NCBI GenBank assembly: GCA_934316545.1
Contig: CAKRDT010000002.1
Span: 1-64,000 of the forward strand
DNA length: 64,000 nt
Direction of reading: 5' to 3'
Source of the DNA: an uncultured Agathobacter sp.
GTDB taxonomy: Bacteria > Bacillota > Clostridia > Lachnospirales > Lachnospiraceae
The notes below the pieces were generated by a model, which saw only the letters and a program-made list of their open reading frames with translations, was not told where the DNA came from and did no database searches. Position 1 is the first letter of the stretch. Each line of letters opens with the position of its first letter. Below, piece by piece: positions 25,785 through 34,369 of the stretch. The position numbers and the translations under genes are program-made.

Positions 25785-26406
25785 GCAGTTGCAGCCACAG
25801 GAAATTGAAAAGAGAAGTTTTGAGATCATCGGGGAGGAGCTTGCAGCGCACGGAATCGTGCTTCCGAAGGAGCAGGAGATGATCACGAAGCGCGTGATCC
25901 ATACAAGTGCCGACTTTGAATATACAAAGACGCTGACTTATTCGCAGGATGCGGTGCGTATTGCAGAGAATCTGATCTGCGAGGGAGCGGATATCGTGAC
26001 GGATACGAATATGGCGCTCGCCGGGATTAACAAGAGGGCACTTGCCACATTTGGCGGCGAGGCGCACTGCTTTATGGCGGACCCTGCGGTGGCACGGCTT
26101 GCCAAGGAGCGTGGGACAACGCGTGCGACGGTCAGTATGGAGATGGCTGCCCGTATCGATAAGCCGGTGATCTTTGCAGTGGGAAATGCACCGACCGCTT
26201 TGATCCAGTTATATAAGATGATGCAGGAGAGCGACTGGCGTCCGGCATTTGTGATCGGGGTACCGGTCGGATTTGTTAATGTCGAGGCGGCAAAGGAACT
26301 GATCCTCGAATCGGATGTGCCTTATATCGTGAATCGTGGAAGAAAAGGCGGAAGTAATGTTGCAGCGGCAATCTGCAACGCATTATTATATGAGTTGACA
26401 AGGTAG
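25762..26406 (+). CDS. cbiC: Cobalt-precorrin-8 methylmutase
   Basis: A 214-residue enzyme that shifts the methyl group from C11 to C12 to form cobyrinic acid. The catalytic His lies in KRVIHTSADFEY, and the ring-binding motif VPVGFVNVEAAKELI plus the C-terminal NRGRKGGSNVAAAICNALL are present. The start is a GTG at 25762 within the cobD end. Nine bases separate its stop from cbiD. Standard length. Confidence 0.95.
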   Translation: MSALNRIEQLQPQEIEKRSFEIIGEELAAHGIVLPKEQEMITKRVIHTSADFEYTKTLTYSQDAVRIAENLICEGADIVTDTNMALAGINKRALATFGGEAHCFMADPAVARLAKERGTTRATVSMEMAARIDKPVIFAVGNAPTALIQLYKMMQESDWRPAFVIGVPVGFVNVEAAKELILESDVPYIVNRGRKGGSNVAAAICNALLYELTR

Positions 26407-26414
26407 GAAAAGGG

Positions 26415-27617
26415 ATGCGCTATGGTTTTACGACAGGAAGCTGTGCGGCGGCTGCGGCAAAGGCTGCAACCTACATGCTTCTGACCGGAAGACAAAAGAA
26501 TACGATCACGATCGAGACACCGAAAGGGATCCCATATACGGCGGAGATCCTTGACATTTCCCGCGGGGAGAAGAGGGTTTGCTGCGCGGTAAGAAAGGAT
26601 GGCGGGGATGATCCGGATATCACAAGCGGAGCGCTTGTATATGCGCAAGTCGAATTCATGGAGAGCTGTGATATATCGAACATGACCGTGAAGAATCGAG
26701 CAGATGGTGATGTACGGGGGGAAGACGAAAAAACGCAGCGTGGGATAGCAGAAACTGCCCGCGTCTGCATCGACGGCGGTATCGGTGTGGGACGTGTGAC
26801 GAAGCCCGGACTGGATCAGCCGGTCGGCAATGCGGCCATCAATCATGTGCCGCGGGAGATGATCACAAAGGAAGTTCTTGAGGTGTGCAGGCTATTGGAT
26901 TACAGGGGAAGCTTAAGTGTGGAGATTTCCGTGCCGGAGGGGGAAGAGATCGCGAAGCAGACGTTTAATCCGCGACTTGGCATCGTTGGCGGCATCTCAA
27001 TCCTTGGAACAAGCGGTATTGTGGAACCGATGAGCAACCAGGCACTCCTTGATACGATCAAAGTAGAGTTAAATCAGAGGCGTGCCGAGGGGATGGAGCA
27101 TGTAGCGGTTGCACCGGGAAATTATGGCCTTGATTTCATGAAAAACACGTATGGATATGATCTTGACCGCAGCGTGAAATGCAGCAATTTTATTGGAGCA
27201 ACGATCGATATGGCGGCGGAGATGGGATTTCAGAAGATGCTTCTCACCGGACATATCGGAAAACTCATTAAAGTTGCAGGCGGAATTATGAATACGCACT
27301 CGAAGGAAGGTGACTGCCGCATGGAGCTTTTGACGGCGTTTGCCATACACGAAGGTGTGAGCGCCGGGGTGGCAGATCAGATTCTTGGCTGTGTGACGAC
27401 GGAAGAGGCGGTACGCCTTTTGCGGGAAGCCGGAAAGCAGCAGGAAGTGATGGATTATGCGATGGAGCGTATTATGTTTTATTTAAACAAGCGAGCAGGC
27501 GGCAGGATGCAGATCGATTGCATCATGTACGACAATGCGTTCGGGGAGCTGGCGAAAAGTAAGGAGGCAGAGAAATGGTTTACTTTGTTGGAGCAGGATC
27601 GGGAGCCGTCGATCTGA
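26415..27617 (+). CDS. cbiD: Cobalt-precorrin-5B C1-methyltransferase
   Basis: A 400-residue CbiD, the methyltransferase of the anaerobic route that acts after ring contraction. It opens YGFTTGSCAAAAAKAATYML, followed by DGGDDPDITSGALVYA and VTKPGLDQPVGNAAINHVPR. HVAVAPGNYGLDF and FIGATIDMAAEMGF come later, and LTGHIGKLIKVAGGIMNTHS is a further signature. AAAGGG precedes the ATG. Its end overlaps cbiF by 43 bp. Confidence 0.96.
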   Translation: MRYGFTTGSCAAAAAKAATYMLLTGRQKNTITIETPKGIPYTAEILDISRGEKRVCCAVRKDGGDDPDITSGALVYAQVEFMESCDISNMTVKNRADGDVRGEDEKTQRGIAETARVCIDGGIGVGRVTKPGLDQPVGNAAINHVPREMITKEVLEVCRLLDYRGSLSVEISVPEGEEIAKQTFNPRLGIVGGISILGTSGIVEPMSNQALLDTIKVELNQRRAEGMEHVAVAPGNYGLDFMKNTYGYDLDRSVKCSNFIGATIDMAAEMGFQKMLLTGHIGKLIKVAGGIMNTHSKEGDCRMELLTAFAIHEGVSAGVADQILGCVTTEEAVRLLREAGKQQEVMDYAMERIMFYLNKRAGGRMQIDCIMYDNAFGELAKSKEAEKWFTLLEQDREPSI

Positions 27618-28345
27618 TCACGGTAAGAGGGATGCGTCTGCTTCAGAAGGCAGATGTGATCATTTATGCGGGATCTTTGGTGAATCCCGAATTGTTAGGT
27701 TATGCGAGGAAAGAGTGTGAAATTTACAATAGTGCAAAGATGACACTCGATGAAGTGATCGACGTTATGAAAGATGCGCATGCGAAGGAGAAGGAGCTCG
27801 TCCGCCTGCATACCGGTGATCCAAGTGTGTATGGTGCGATCCGGGAGCAGATGGATGCACTTGACGAGCTTGGCATCGAGTATGAGAGCTGTCCGGGTGT
27901 GAGTGCATGCTTCGGTGCGGCATCTTCGCTGAATCTGGAATATACGCTTCCGGATATCTCACAGTCTCTGATCATTACGCGCATGGAGGGAAAAACGAAG
28001 GTTCCGCCGAAGGAAAGTATCGAAAGTTTCGCTGCACATCAGGCATCCATGGCTATCTATCTGAGTACCGGAATGTTAAGGGAATTGAGCAGGCGGCTGA
28101 TCGCAGGCGGATACGAAGCAACGACACCTGCTGCAATCGTGTACAAGGCCACCTGGCCGGATGAGGAGGCTTATACCTGTACGGTGGAAACCCTTGCCGA
28201 TACCGCGGAAGCGCACCATATTACCAAGACGGCCCTTGTTTTGGTCGGAGATGTGATCACGCATCAGCACTATAAACAGTCGAGACTGTATGCGCCGGAT
28301 TTCTCAACGGAGTTTCGGAAAGCAAAACAGAAGGAAGAAGAATGA
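27575..28345 (+). CDS. cbiF: Cobalt-precorrin-4 C11-methyltransferase
   Basis: This 256-residue SAM-dependent tetrapyrrole methyltransferase has the family's N-terminal VYFVGAGSGAVDLITVRG, VIYAGSLVNPELL, the LHTGDPSVYGAIREQMD motif and CPGVSACFGAASSLN. AAGGAGG lies before the ATG inside the end of cbiD. Its stop overlaps cbiG by 4 bp (ATGA). Confidence 0.95.
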   Translation: MVYFVGAGSGAVDLITVRGMRLLQKADVIIYAGSLVNPELLGYARKECEIYNSAKMTLDEVIDVMKDAHAKEKELVRLHTGDPSVYGAIREQMDALDELGIEYESCPGVSACFGAASSLNLEYTLPDISQSLIITRMEGKTKVPPKESIESFAAHQASMAIYLSTGMLRELSRRLIAGGYEATTPAAIVYKATWPDEEAYTCTVETLADTAEAHHITKTALVLVGDVITHQHYKQSRLYAPDFSTEFRKAKQKEEE

Positions 28346-29526
28346 AACTTGCAATCATCAGTTTTACGGAAAACGGAATAGCGTTATCGGAAGCAGTGGT
28401 TCGTTGTGCAGGCGAACTGAATGTCAAACGGTATACCAAGTGCTCGCATTATATGCAAGGACAGGAATCTGATGCGCCTGAACTGCAGAAAAATGCAGGG
28501 GGTGAGAAGAAAAAAGGCGAAGAAAACCCGCACATTCAATTTGTGGAGGAACCACTCGGGGAATGGACAAAGCAGCGAATGATAGAAGGCAATGCAATCC
28601 TCTTTATCGGGGCGTGCGGGATTGCGGTCCGCGCGATCGCACCGCATCTGAGCGATAAGCTGCATGATGTCCCGGTGCTTGTGATGGATGAGACGGGACA
28701 GTATGTGATCCCAATTCTTGCCGGACATGTGGGCGGTGCCAATGAGCTGGCACGTTATCTTGCAGCTGTGATGGAGGCGGAGGCCGTTATTACTACGGCA
28801 ACGGATCTACATGAAAAATTTGCAGTTGATCTGTTTGCAAAGAAAAATCACTTACAGATCCTAAATAAGGATGGAATCGCAAAGGTGTCCGCAAAAGTTC
28901 TGGCAGGGGAAACGATTACGATATCCATCGAAAGCGGACATTACCGTGAGTCGGGTGATACAGATGACAGTAATACGAAAGAAGAAACGAATCTGGATCA
29001 GAGTAAAACGCTTGTAGATAAAGGACAGGCAATCCGTATGATCGATTATCCGCCGACAGAAAAGGTGGATGTTGTTGTTGCGGAAGAACCGGAGCGATAC
29101 GATGCATCGATCTATCTGCGCCCGAAGCAGTATGTTGTAGGAATGGGATGCAGAAAAGATAAGGATTCTGCAGAACTTATGGCTTTTTACCGCAAGACAC
29201 TGGAGCAGGAGAATATCGAGCCGGAGCTGGTCTACGCGCTTGCATCGATCGATAAGAAAAAGGAGGAAGCGGGACTGCTCGCAATCTGTGAAAGAAAGCG
29301 GATTCCGTTTCTGGTCTATGCAGCAGAGGAACTTTCGCAGATGAACGGAACATTTCATGTCTCAAGCTTTGTGGAAACACAGGTCGGAGTCGACAATGTC
29401 TGTGAGCGGGCGGCGCTTGCCGGATGCGGCAAGGGTGGAAAGCTGATCTATGAGAAGCATGCACAGGATGGTATGACGATTGCGATTGCAAAGAGAGATT
29501 GGAGTGTAGGATTCGATGAAGAATAG
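28342..29526 (+). CDS. cbiG: Cobalt-precorrin-5A hydrolase
   Basis: A 394-residue CbiG, which opens the delta-lactone of cobalt-precorrin-5A and releases acetaldehyde, a step specific to the anaerobic route. The N-domain contains AILFIGACGIAVRAIAPHL, DETGQYVIPILAGHVGGANE and a TTATDLHEKFAVD stretch. The C-domain contains VGMGCRKDKDSAELM, LASIDKKKEEAGL and NVCERAALAGCGKGG. An Asp/Lys/Thr-rich low-complexity insert lies near residues 205-230. It overlaps its neighbours at both ends. Confidence 0.95.
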   Translation: MKLAIISFTENGIALSEAVVRCAGELNVKRYTKCSHYMQGQESDAPELQKNAGGEKKKGEENPHIQFVEEPLGEWTKQRMIEGNAILFIGACGIAVRAIAPHLSDKLHDVPVLVMDETGQYVIPILAGHVGGANELARYLAAVMEAEAVITTATDLHEKFAVDLFAKKNHLQILNKDGIAKVSAKVLAGETITISIESGHYRESGDTDDSNTKEETNLDQSKTLVDKGQAIRMIDYPPTEKVDVVVAEEPERYDASIYLRPKQYVVGMGCRKDKDSAELMAFYRKTLEQENIEPELVYALASIDKKKEEAGLLAICERKRIPFLVYAAEELSQMNGTFHVSSFVETQVGVDNVCERAALAGCGKGGKLIYEKHAQDGMTIAIAKRDWSVGFDEE

Positions 29527-30283
29527 TGTATATGTGATCGGTATGGGACCGGGAAATGAAGATATGATGACGATGGAGGCACTGGCTGCGTTAGAACGGT
29601 CGGATGTCATTGTCGGCTATACGGTATATATTAAGCTGCTCGGGGAGCGGTTTGCGGATAAGACACTTCTCACCACGCCGATGCGTCAGGAGGAGGAACG
29701 CTGCAGGCTTTGCTTTGCGGAGGCGGCAAAAGGACACAAAGTCAGCCTGATCTGCAGCGGAGATGCGGGAATCTATGGACTCGCCTCACTGATGTACGAG
29801 GTAGGGAAGGAATACCCGGATACGGAAGTGGCCGTGATCCCCGGAATTACAGCGGCAAGCAGCGGGGCTGCCGTACTTGGCGCACCTTTAAACCACGATT
29901 TCTGTGTGATCTCACTGAGTGATCTCTTAACTCCGTGGGAAAAGATAAGAAAACGCCTGATCGCGGCGGCGGAGGGAGATTTTGCGATGGCAATCTATAA
30001 TCCATCGAGCCACAAGCGCAAAGATTATTTGCAAAAGGCGTGTGATATCTTACTGACGGTAATCGAACCGGAGCGGCCGTGCGGTTATGTGGAGAATATC
30101 GGAAGAGAAGGCACGAAGGCAGTTACCTGTACGCTCGGAGAACTTAAAGATGCCGAGGTCAATATGTTTACAACGGTTTTTATCGGCAATCAGGGGACCG
30201 AGATCATAGATGGAAAGCTGGTTACGAAGCGAGGTTATCAAATTGAGAAAAATACTGATTTTTGCGGGGACAACGGAAGGTAG
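29516..30283 (+). CDS. cbiH: Cobalt-precorrin-3 C17-methyltransferase
   Basis: A 255-residue SAM-dependent methyltransferase that methylates C17 and contracts the corrin ring. It opens VYVIGMGPGNEDMMTMEA and has VGYTVYIKLLGE, ICSGDAGIYGLASLMYE, IPGITAASSGAAVLGAPLNH and FAMAIYNPSSHKRKDYL. The ATG is 11 bp inside the end of cbiG; the following fusion gene in turn starts 41 bp inside this one. Confidence 0.95.
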   Translation: MKNSVYVIGMGPGNEDMMTMEALAALERSDVIVGYTVYIKLLGERFADKTLLTTPMRQEEERCRLCFAEAAKGHKVSLICSGDAGIYGLASLMYEVGKEYPDTEVAVIPGITAASSGAAVLGAPLNHDFCVISLSDLLTPWEKIRKRLIAAAEGDFAMAIYNPSSHKRKDYLQKACDILLTVIEPERPCGYVENIGREGTKAVTCTLGELKDAEVNMFTTVFIGNQGTEIIDGKLVTKRGYQIEKNTDFCGDNGR

Positions 30284-32273
30284 ACAGTTATCGGAGTGTT
30301 TATCAAAGGCAGGGATGGATCATACAGCCTGTGTGGCAACAGAATATGGCGAGATCGTGCTCGGGGAACATTCCCATGTGGCGGTCCACAGAGGAAGAAT
30401 GGATGAGGAAGCGATGCTTGCTTTTCTAAAGGAGGGCGATTATGCAGCTGTTGTTGATGCAACGCATCCGTATGCCACGATCGTAACGGAAAATATTAAG
30501 AAAGCAGCAAAAGATGCGGGAACGGTCTATCTGCGCTTAAAACGCGATACGGGAGCAGGAAACCAGGAAGACGGTATTACTTTGTTTGACGATAACGCAT
30601 CCTGCGCAGCTGCATTGGCTCACGTGAAGGGAAATATTCTTCTTACAACGGGAAGCAAGGAGCTGGCCGTATATTGTAAGGATCCGGCATTAAAGGAGCG
30701 TTTGTATGTACGTGTGCTGCCGGGGATGGAGAGTCTTACGCTTTGCAGGGAGCAGGGAATCGCGGGCAGACAGATTATCGCGATGCAGGGACCGTTTACG
30801 GAGGAGATGAATGAGGCTTTGATCCGTCAGTTTCAGATTGCCTGTCTTGTCACAAAGCAAAGCGGAGCAAACGGCGGTTATCAGGAAAAAATCGAGGCGG
30901 CGCACAGAGCGCACATTCCGGCCTATGTGATCGGACAACCCTGTGAAGAGGATGGAATGACGTTTGCCAAGGTATGCGAAAGGCTTGCGGCAATCTGCGG
31001 CAGGAAGATTTCACTCCCAAAGTCGATGGAAATCGTGCTCGCCGGTGTCGGGATGGGAACGGATGGCGGAATGACGCAGGAGGTAAGAAGTGCTGTCGAA
31101 CAGGCGGATTATCTGCTCGGCGCCAAGAGGATGATCAGAGACTTTACGCCGCGTGTGGAGAAGAAGCCTTACTATATGTCCAAACAGATCATTCCTTATC
31201 TGATTGAGGTGCAGCAGTCGCATGCGGCTTTGGAACAAAAGAAAGTTGTGATCCTGTTTTCCGGGGACAGCGGGTTCTACAGTGGGTGTCCGGCTTTGTA
31301 TGAGGCGATTCAGGATGCCTGCGGGAATGGCAGCTTAGACGCAGTAGTGCAGATCCTTCCAGGAATCTCTTCCGTGGCGTATCTGGCATCCCGCGTGGGA
31401 ATCAGTTATCAGGATGCGGCAATCCTCAGTATGCATGGAAAGAAACTGTATCATCTGGCGAGATGCGTGCGGCATGAAAGAAAGACATTTCTTCTGGTGT
31501 CCGGTGTGGAGGATATTCACGAGATCGGGCAGAAGCTGACCGACGCAGGTCTTCTCGGTTGTACAGTGATCGCCGGATACCAGCTATCGTATCCGGAGGA
31601 AGAAATCCTGAGGCTTTCTCCCGAAACATGCAAGGAATGCACAAAAGAAGGCTTATATATCTGCCTGATCTTAAATCCGGATGCCGAACCGGCACCGGTA
31701 ACACATGGTATGCCGGATAGCACGTTTATCCGTGATAAAGTTCCGATGACAAAGGAAGAAGTGCGTGAGGTCAGTATCTGTAAGCTGCATCTGCAGGAAG
31801 GTGCAATCGTCTATGATGTGGGAAGCGGAACCGGATCCATCGCGATGGAGATGGCGGCACTTTCCGACTCCATCTATGTGTATGCGATCGAGCGTAAACC
31901 GGAGGCCACAGCCTTGATCAAGCGGAATCGAAAGCAACTTGGGCTTGAAAATATTACGATCGTAGAAGCCGAAGCTCCGGAAGGAATGGATGACCTTCCG
32001 GCTCCGACACATGCGTTCATAGGCGGAAGCGGAGGAAACTTAAAAGAAATCTTAGAGGTGCTGTATAAAAAGAATCCTGCGATGCGCGTTGTGATCAATG
32101 CGATCAGTATGGAGACCATTTGTGAGATGAGAGCTGTGCTTACTGCGTTTCCGATCGAGCAGGAAGAAATCGTGCAGATGCAGGTAAGCCGTGCATCGGC
32201 TGCCGGTTCCTATCATCTGATGAAAGCGGAGAATCCGGTATGGATCTGCTCATTTTGTTTTAAGCCGGTTTAA
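30243..32273 (+). CDS. Triple fusion: CbiJ reductase - CbiE - CbiT methyltransferases
   Basis: A 676-residue protein joining three enzymes. Residues ~1-255 are CbiJ (cobalt-precorrin-6A reductase): KILIFAGTTEGRQLSECL, VVDATHPYATIVTENI, TTGSKELAVY. Residues ~262-480 are CbiE (C5-methyltransferase): MEIVLAGVGMGTDGGMT, FSGDSGFYSGC, LPGISSVAYLASRVG. Residues ~494-676 are CbiT (C15-methyltransferase/decarboxylase): FIRDKVPMTKEEVR, VYDVGSGTGSIAMEMA, AFIGGSGGN. The likely start is TTG at 30243 with GAGG eight bases upstream. CbiE-CbiT fusion (CobL-like) is common; adding CbiJ in front is rarer. Confidence 0.93.
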   Translation: MRKILIFAGTTEGRQLSECLSKAGMDHTACVATEYGEIVLGEHSHVAVHRGRMDEEAMLAFLKEGDYAAVVDATHPYATIVTENIKKAAKDAGTVYLRLKRDTGAGNQEDGITLFDDNASCAAALAHVKGNILLTTGSKELAVYCKDPALKERLYVRVLPGMESLTLCREQGIAGRQIIAMQGPFTEEMNEALIRQFQIACLVTKQSGANGGYQEKIEAAHRAHIPAYVIGQPCEEDGMTFAKVCERLAAICGRKISLPKSMEIVLAGVGMGTDGGMTQEVRSAVEQADYLLGAKRMIRDFTPRVEKKPYYMSKQIIPYLIEVQQSHAALEQKKVVILFSGDSGFYSGCPALYEAIQDACGNGSLDAVVQILPGISSVAYLASRVGISYQDAAILSMHGKKLYHLARCVRHERKTFLLVSGVEDIHEIGQKLTDAGLLGCTVIAGYQLSYPEEEILRLSPETCKECTKEGLYICLILNPDAEPAPVTHGMPDSTFIRDKVPMTKEEVREVSICKLHLQEGAIVYDVGSGTGSIAMEMAALSDSIYVYAIERKPEATALIKRNRKQLGLENITIVEAEAPEGMDDLPAPTHAFIGGSGGNLKEILEVLYKKNPAMRVVINAISMETICEMRAVLTAFPIEQEEIVQMQVSRASAAGSYHLMKAENPVWICSFCFKPV

Positions 32274-32308
32274 CGATCCGACAGGCACAATTAATTAGGT
32301 AATTGCGA

Positions 32309-32826
32309 ACCTCTTGTAGCGGCGCGTTCGGGCACAGCGGGCTCTGCGGCTGGCTTTTGCGTTGCCACTTGTTATCCAAAATCAGGAATTTGCAAAAAAT
32401 CTCCATTTGGCTCTTTTTATGATTTCTGTCCGCTCAAGCTTAGACATGGCACTTTGATTGTTCGCCTGACACAGAATGCGTCCGAGTGATTTTGTGTCTG
32501 CCTTAATGGACGTCCGAAGGAAACGTGCCGCCGCTGGGGCAACTGTTTGAAGCACACAGCACGGAGGCGTTCCGATATGCATGAAGCGAGTTTGTCCGCG
32601 GCGGCTCATATCGACTTCCTGAGGACGTCCATTTAGGCAGGCTAAAAATCGCGAGCGCATCTGTGTCATGCGGACAACCGAAGCGCCAGTGTCGAAGCGT
32701 TGCTCGGACACAAAATTTGAGCCAAATGAAGATTTTACAAATTCAATGATTTGGTCTAAAATCGTGTTCAACGCAAAAGCCAGCCGCAGAGCCTGCTGAG
32801 CCCGAACGCGCCGCCAAAAGAGTACA
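32309..32826. repeat. ~518-bp imperfect palindrome between cbiJET and cbiA
   Basis: Nearly the whole gap folds back on itself. The outer arm at 32319-32367 (GGCGCGTTCGGGC, then GGCTCTGCGGCTGGC, then TTTTGCGTTG) is matched in reverse complement at 32768-32815 with few mismatches. Inner matches continue: CCATTTGGCTC near 32402 with GAGCCAAATG near 32722, and ATGGACGTCC near 32503 with GGACGTCCAT near 32622. The centre lies near 32567. It is more GC-rich at its ends than usual intergenic DNA. It could be an inverted pair of ~255-bp repeats, a non-autonomous mobile element or a giant RNA hairpin. An open frame of 176 codons on the minus strand crosses it but looks fortuitous. Confidence 0.85.
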
Positions 32827-32850
32827 ATCAATACAGGAAAGGATAATGGG

Positions 32851-34248
32851 ATGAAGTTGAGACGCATCATGCTTGCTGCACCGAAAAGCGGCAGTGGGAA
32901 GACAACGCTCACCTGTGCGCTTTTGCAGGCACTAAAGGATCGTGGGGAACAGGTAATTTCATATAAATGCGGACCGGATTATATCGATCCGATGTTTCAT
33001 CGAAGTGTGATCGGTGTTCCGTCAAAGAATCTCGATACATTTTTTACCGGGGAAGAGGCAACAAAAGAGTTATTTCTGCAGGATCGGACGGAGAATGATT
33101 TCGCGGTTATAGAGGGTGTGATGGGACTCTATGACGGACTGGGCGGAGTCCGGGAGGAAGGTTCCTCGTATCACCTTGCGGTTGTTACAAAGACGCCGAT
33201 CATTCTGGTTGTCGATGCCAAAGGGATGGGGCGTTCCATCATTCCGATGATCGCCGGATTCCTCTCATACGATAAGGAGCATCTGATCAAAGGTATTATT
33301 TTAAATCGTATGTCCGGAATGTATTACAATACGATCAAGCCGCTGATTGAGGCGGAACTTCCGGTAAAGGTTGTAGGTTATCTGCCGGATCAAAAGGCAG
33401 GGATGCTTGCAAGCCGTCATCTTGGCCTTGTGATGCCGCAGGAGATACCGGATCTTCGAGCATCTCTTAAGAATCTGACCCAAGAACTTATAAAAACAGT
33501 TTCTGTTGATGAGATCATTACACTTGCGGATCAGGTCTGTGATCTGAACTGCAAACATACATTATTTGCAAAGAAAGAGAAAGTTCCTTTTTCAGAAGAT
33601 GAAACGAAAAATCAGGAGAAAATCATCCTCGCGGTTGCGAAGGATGAGGCGTTTTGCTTTTACTATGAGGACAATCTTCGTATCTTAGAAGAATGTGGGG
33701 CAGTCATCGTATATTTTTCGCCGCTCTATGACAAGAAGCTTCCGGATGGCTGCGCGGGAATTCTTCTCGGTGGCGGTTATCCCGAACTATATGCGGATCA
33801 GCTGAGCCATAATCAGGAAATGCTTGATTCGATACGAGGCGCTTTTGCAAGTGGGATGCCGGTAGTAGCAGAGTGCGGTGGCTTTTTGTATCTACACGAG
33901 TCAATCACGACACAAAGCGGAGAAACGTATCCGATGGTTGGTGCGATTGCGGCACAGTGCACATACAAAAATCAACTGGTTCGGTTCGGTTATATTGAAT
34001 TGAAAGAGAAGAAAAGCAATTTTCTGCCGGATGGCGAGTGCATCCGTGCGCACGAATTCCATTATTTTGACAGCACCGATAACGGAGACGATTGTGTGGC
34101 AATCAAGCCTGTGACAGGACGAACCTATCCGTGTGTGATGGATCGGGATAATTTGTGGCTTGGATTTGCTCATTTGTATTACCCGTCGAATTTGGAATTT
34201 GTCAGGTCCTTTGTTCGAAAATTATGTGATTTCGCAAAAAACAAATGA
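32851..34248 (+). CDS. cbiA: Cobyrinate a,c-diamide synthase
   Basis: A 465-residue enzyme that amidates the a and c carboxylates of cobyrinic acid using glutamine and ATP. The N-domain opens IMLAAPKSGSGKTTLTCALLQ with a P-loop, then YKCGPDYIDPMFH and VIEGVMGLYDGLGG. The amidotransferase C-domain has its Cys in PVVAECGGFLYL and a C-terminal GFAHLYY with the His. The ATG at 32851 has AGGAAAGG upstream. It is split from the other cbi genes by the palindromic element, so it may be expressed separately. Confidence 0.95.
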   Translation: MKLRRIMLAAPKSGSGKTTLTCALLQALKDRGEQVISYKCGPDYIDPMFHRSVIGVPSKNLDTFFTGEEATKELFLQDRTENDFAVIEGVMGLYDGLGGVREEGSSYHLAVVTKTPIILVVDAKGMGRSIIPMIAGFLSYDKEHLIKGIILNRMSGMYYNTIKPLIEAELPVKVVGYLPDQKAGMLASRHLGLVMPQEIPDLRASLKNLTQELIKTVSVDEIITLADQVCDLNCKHTLFAKKEKVPFSEDETKNQEKIILAVAKDEAFCFYYEDNLRILEECGAVIVYFSPLYDKKLPDGCAGILLGGGYPELYADQLSHNQEMLDSIRGAFASGMPVVAECGGFLYLHESITTQSGETYPMVGAIAAQCTYKNQLVRFGYIELKEKKSNFLPDGECIRAHEFHYFDSTDNGDDCVAIKPVTGRTYPCVMDRDNLWLGFAHLYYPSNLEFVRSFVRKLCDFAKNK

Positions 34249-34295
34249 ATGTAGTATTTGAAACTATGTAATATAGAAAAAGATACAACAAAACA

Positions 34296-34345
34296 TTGAC
34301 AATGATACAATGTTCTTTTATACTAAAAATGTTTGATAGTCAAAC
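34296..34345 (+). promoter_or_regulatory. Promoter with FabT/MarR-like palindromic operator
   Basis: TTGACA (34296-34301), 17-bp spacer, TATACT (34319-34324). Seven bases downstream is the perfect inverted repeat GTTTGA-TAG-TCAAAC (34331-34345), at about the transcription start. The TTTGA-N3-TCAAA pattern is that of FabT-type MarR regulators of fatty-acid genes; assigning it here is inference. Confidence 0.65.
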
Positions 34346-34369
34346 AATTTTTGCGTATGGAGGAAACAA

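Noticed and set aside
32382-32912. 176-codon open frame on the minus strand across the palindrome
   Set aside because: It starts inside cbiA, lacks a ribosome binding site and mostly translates repeat DNA that has the palindrome's own symmetry; treated as fortuitous.
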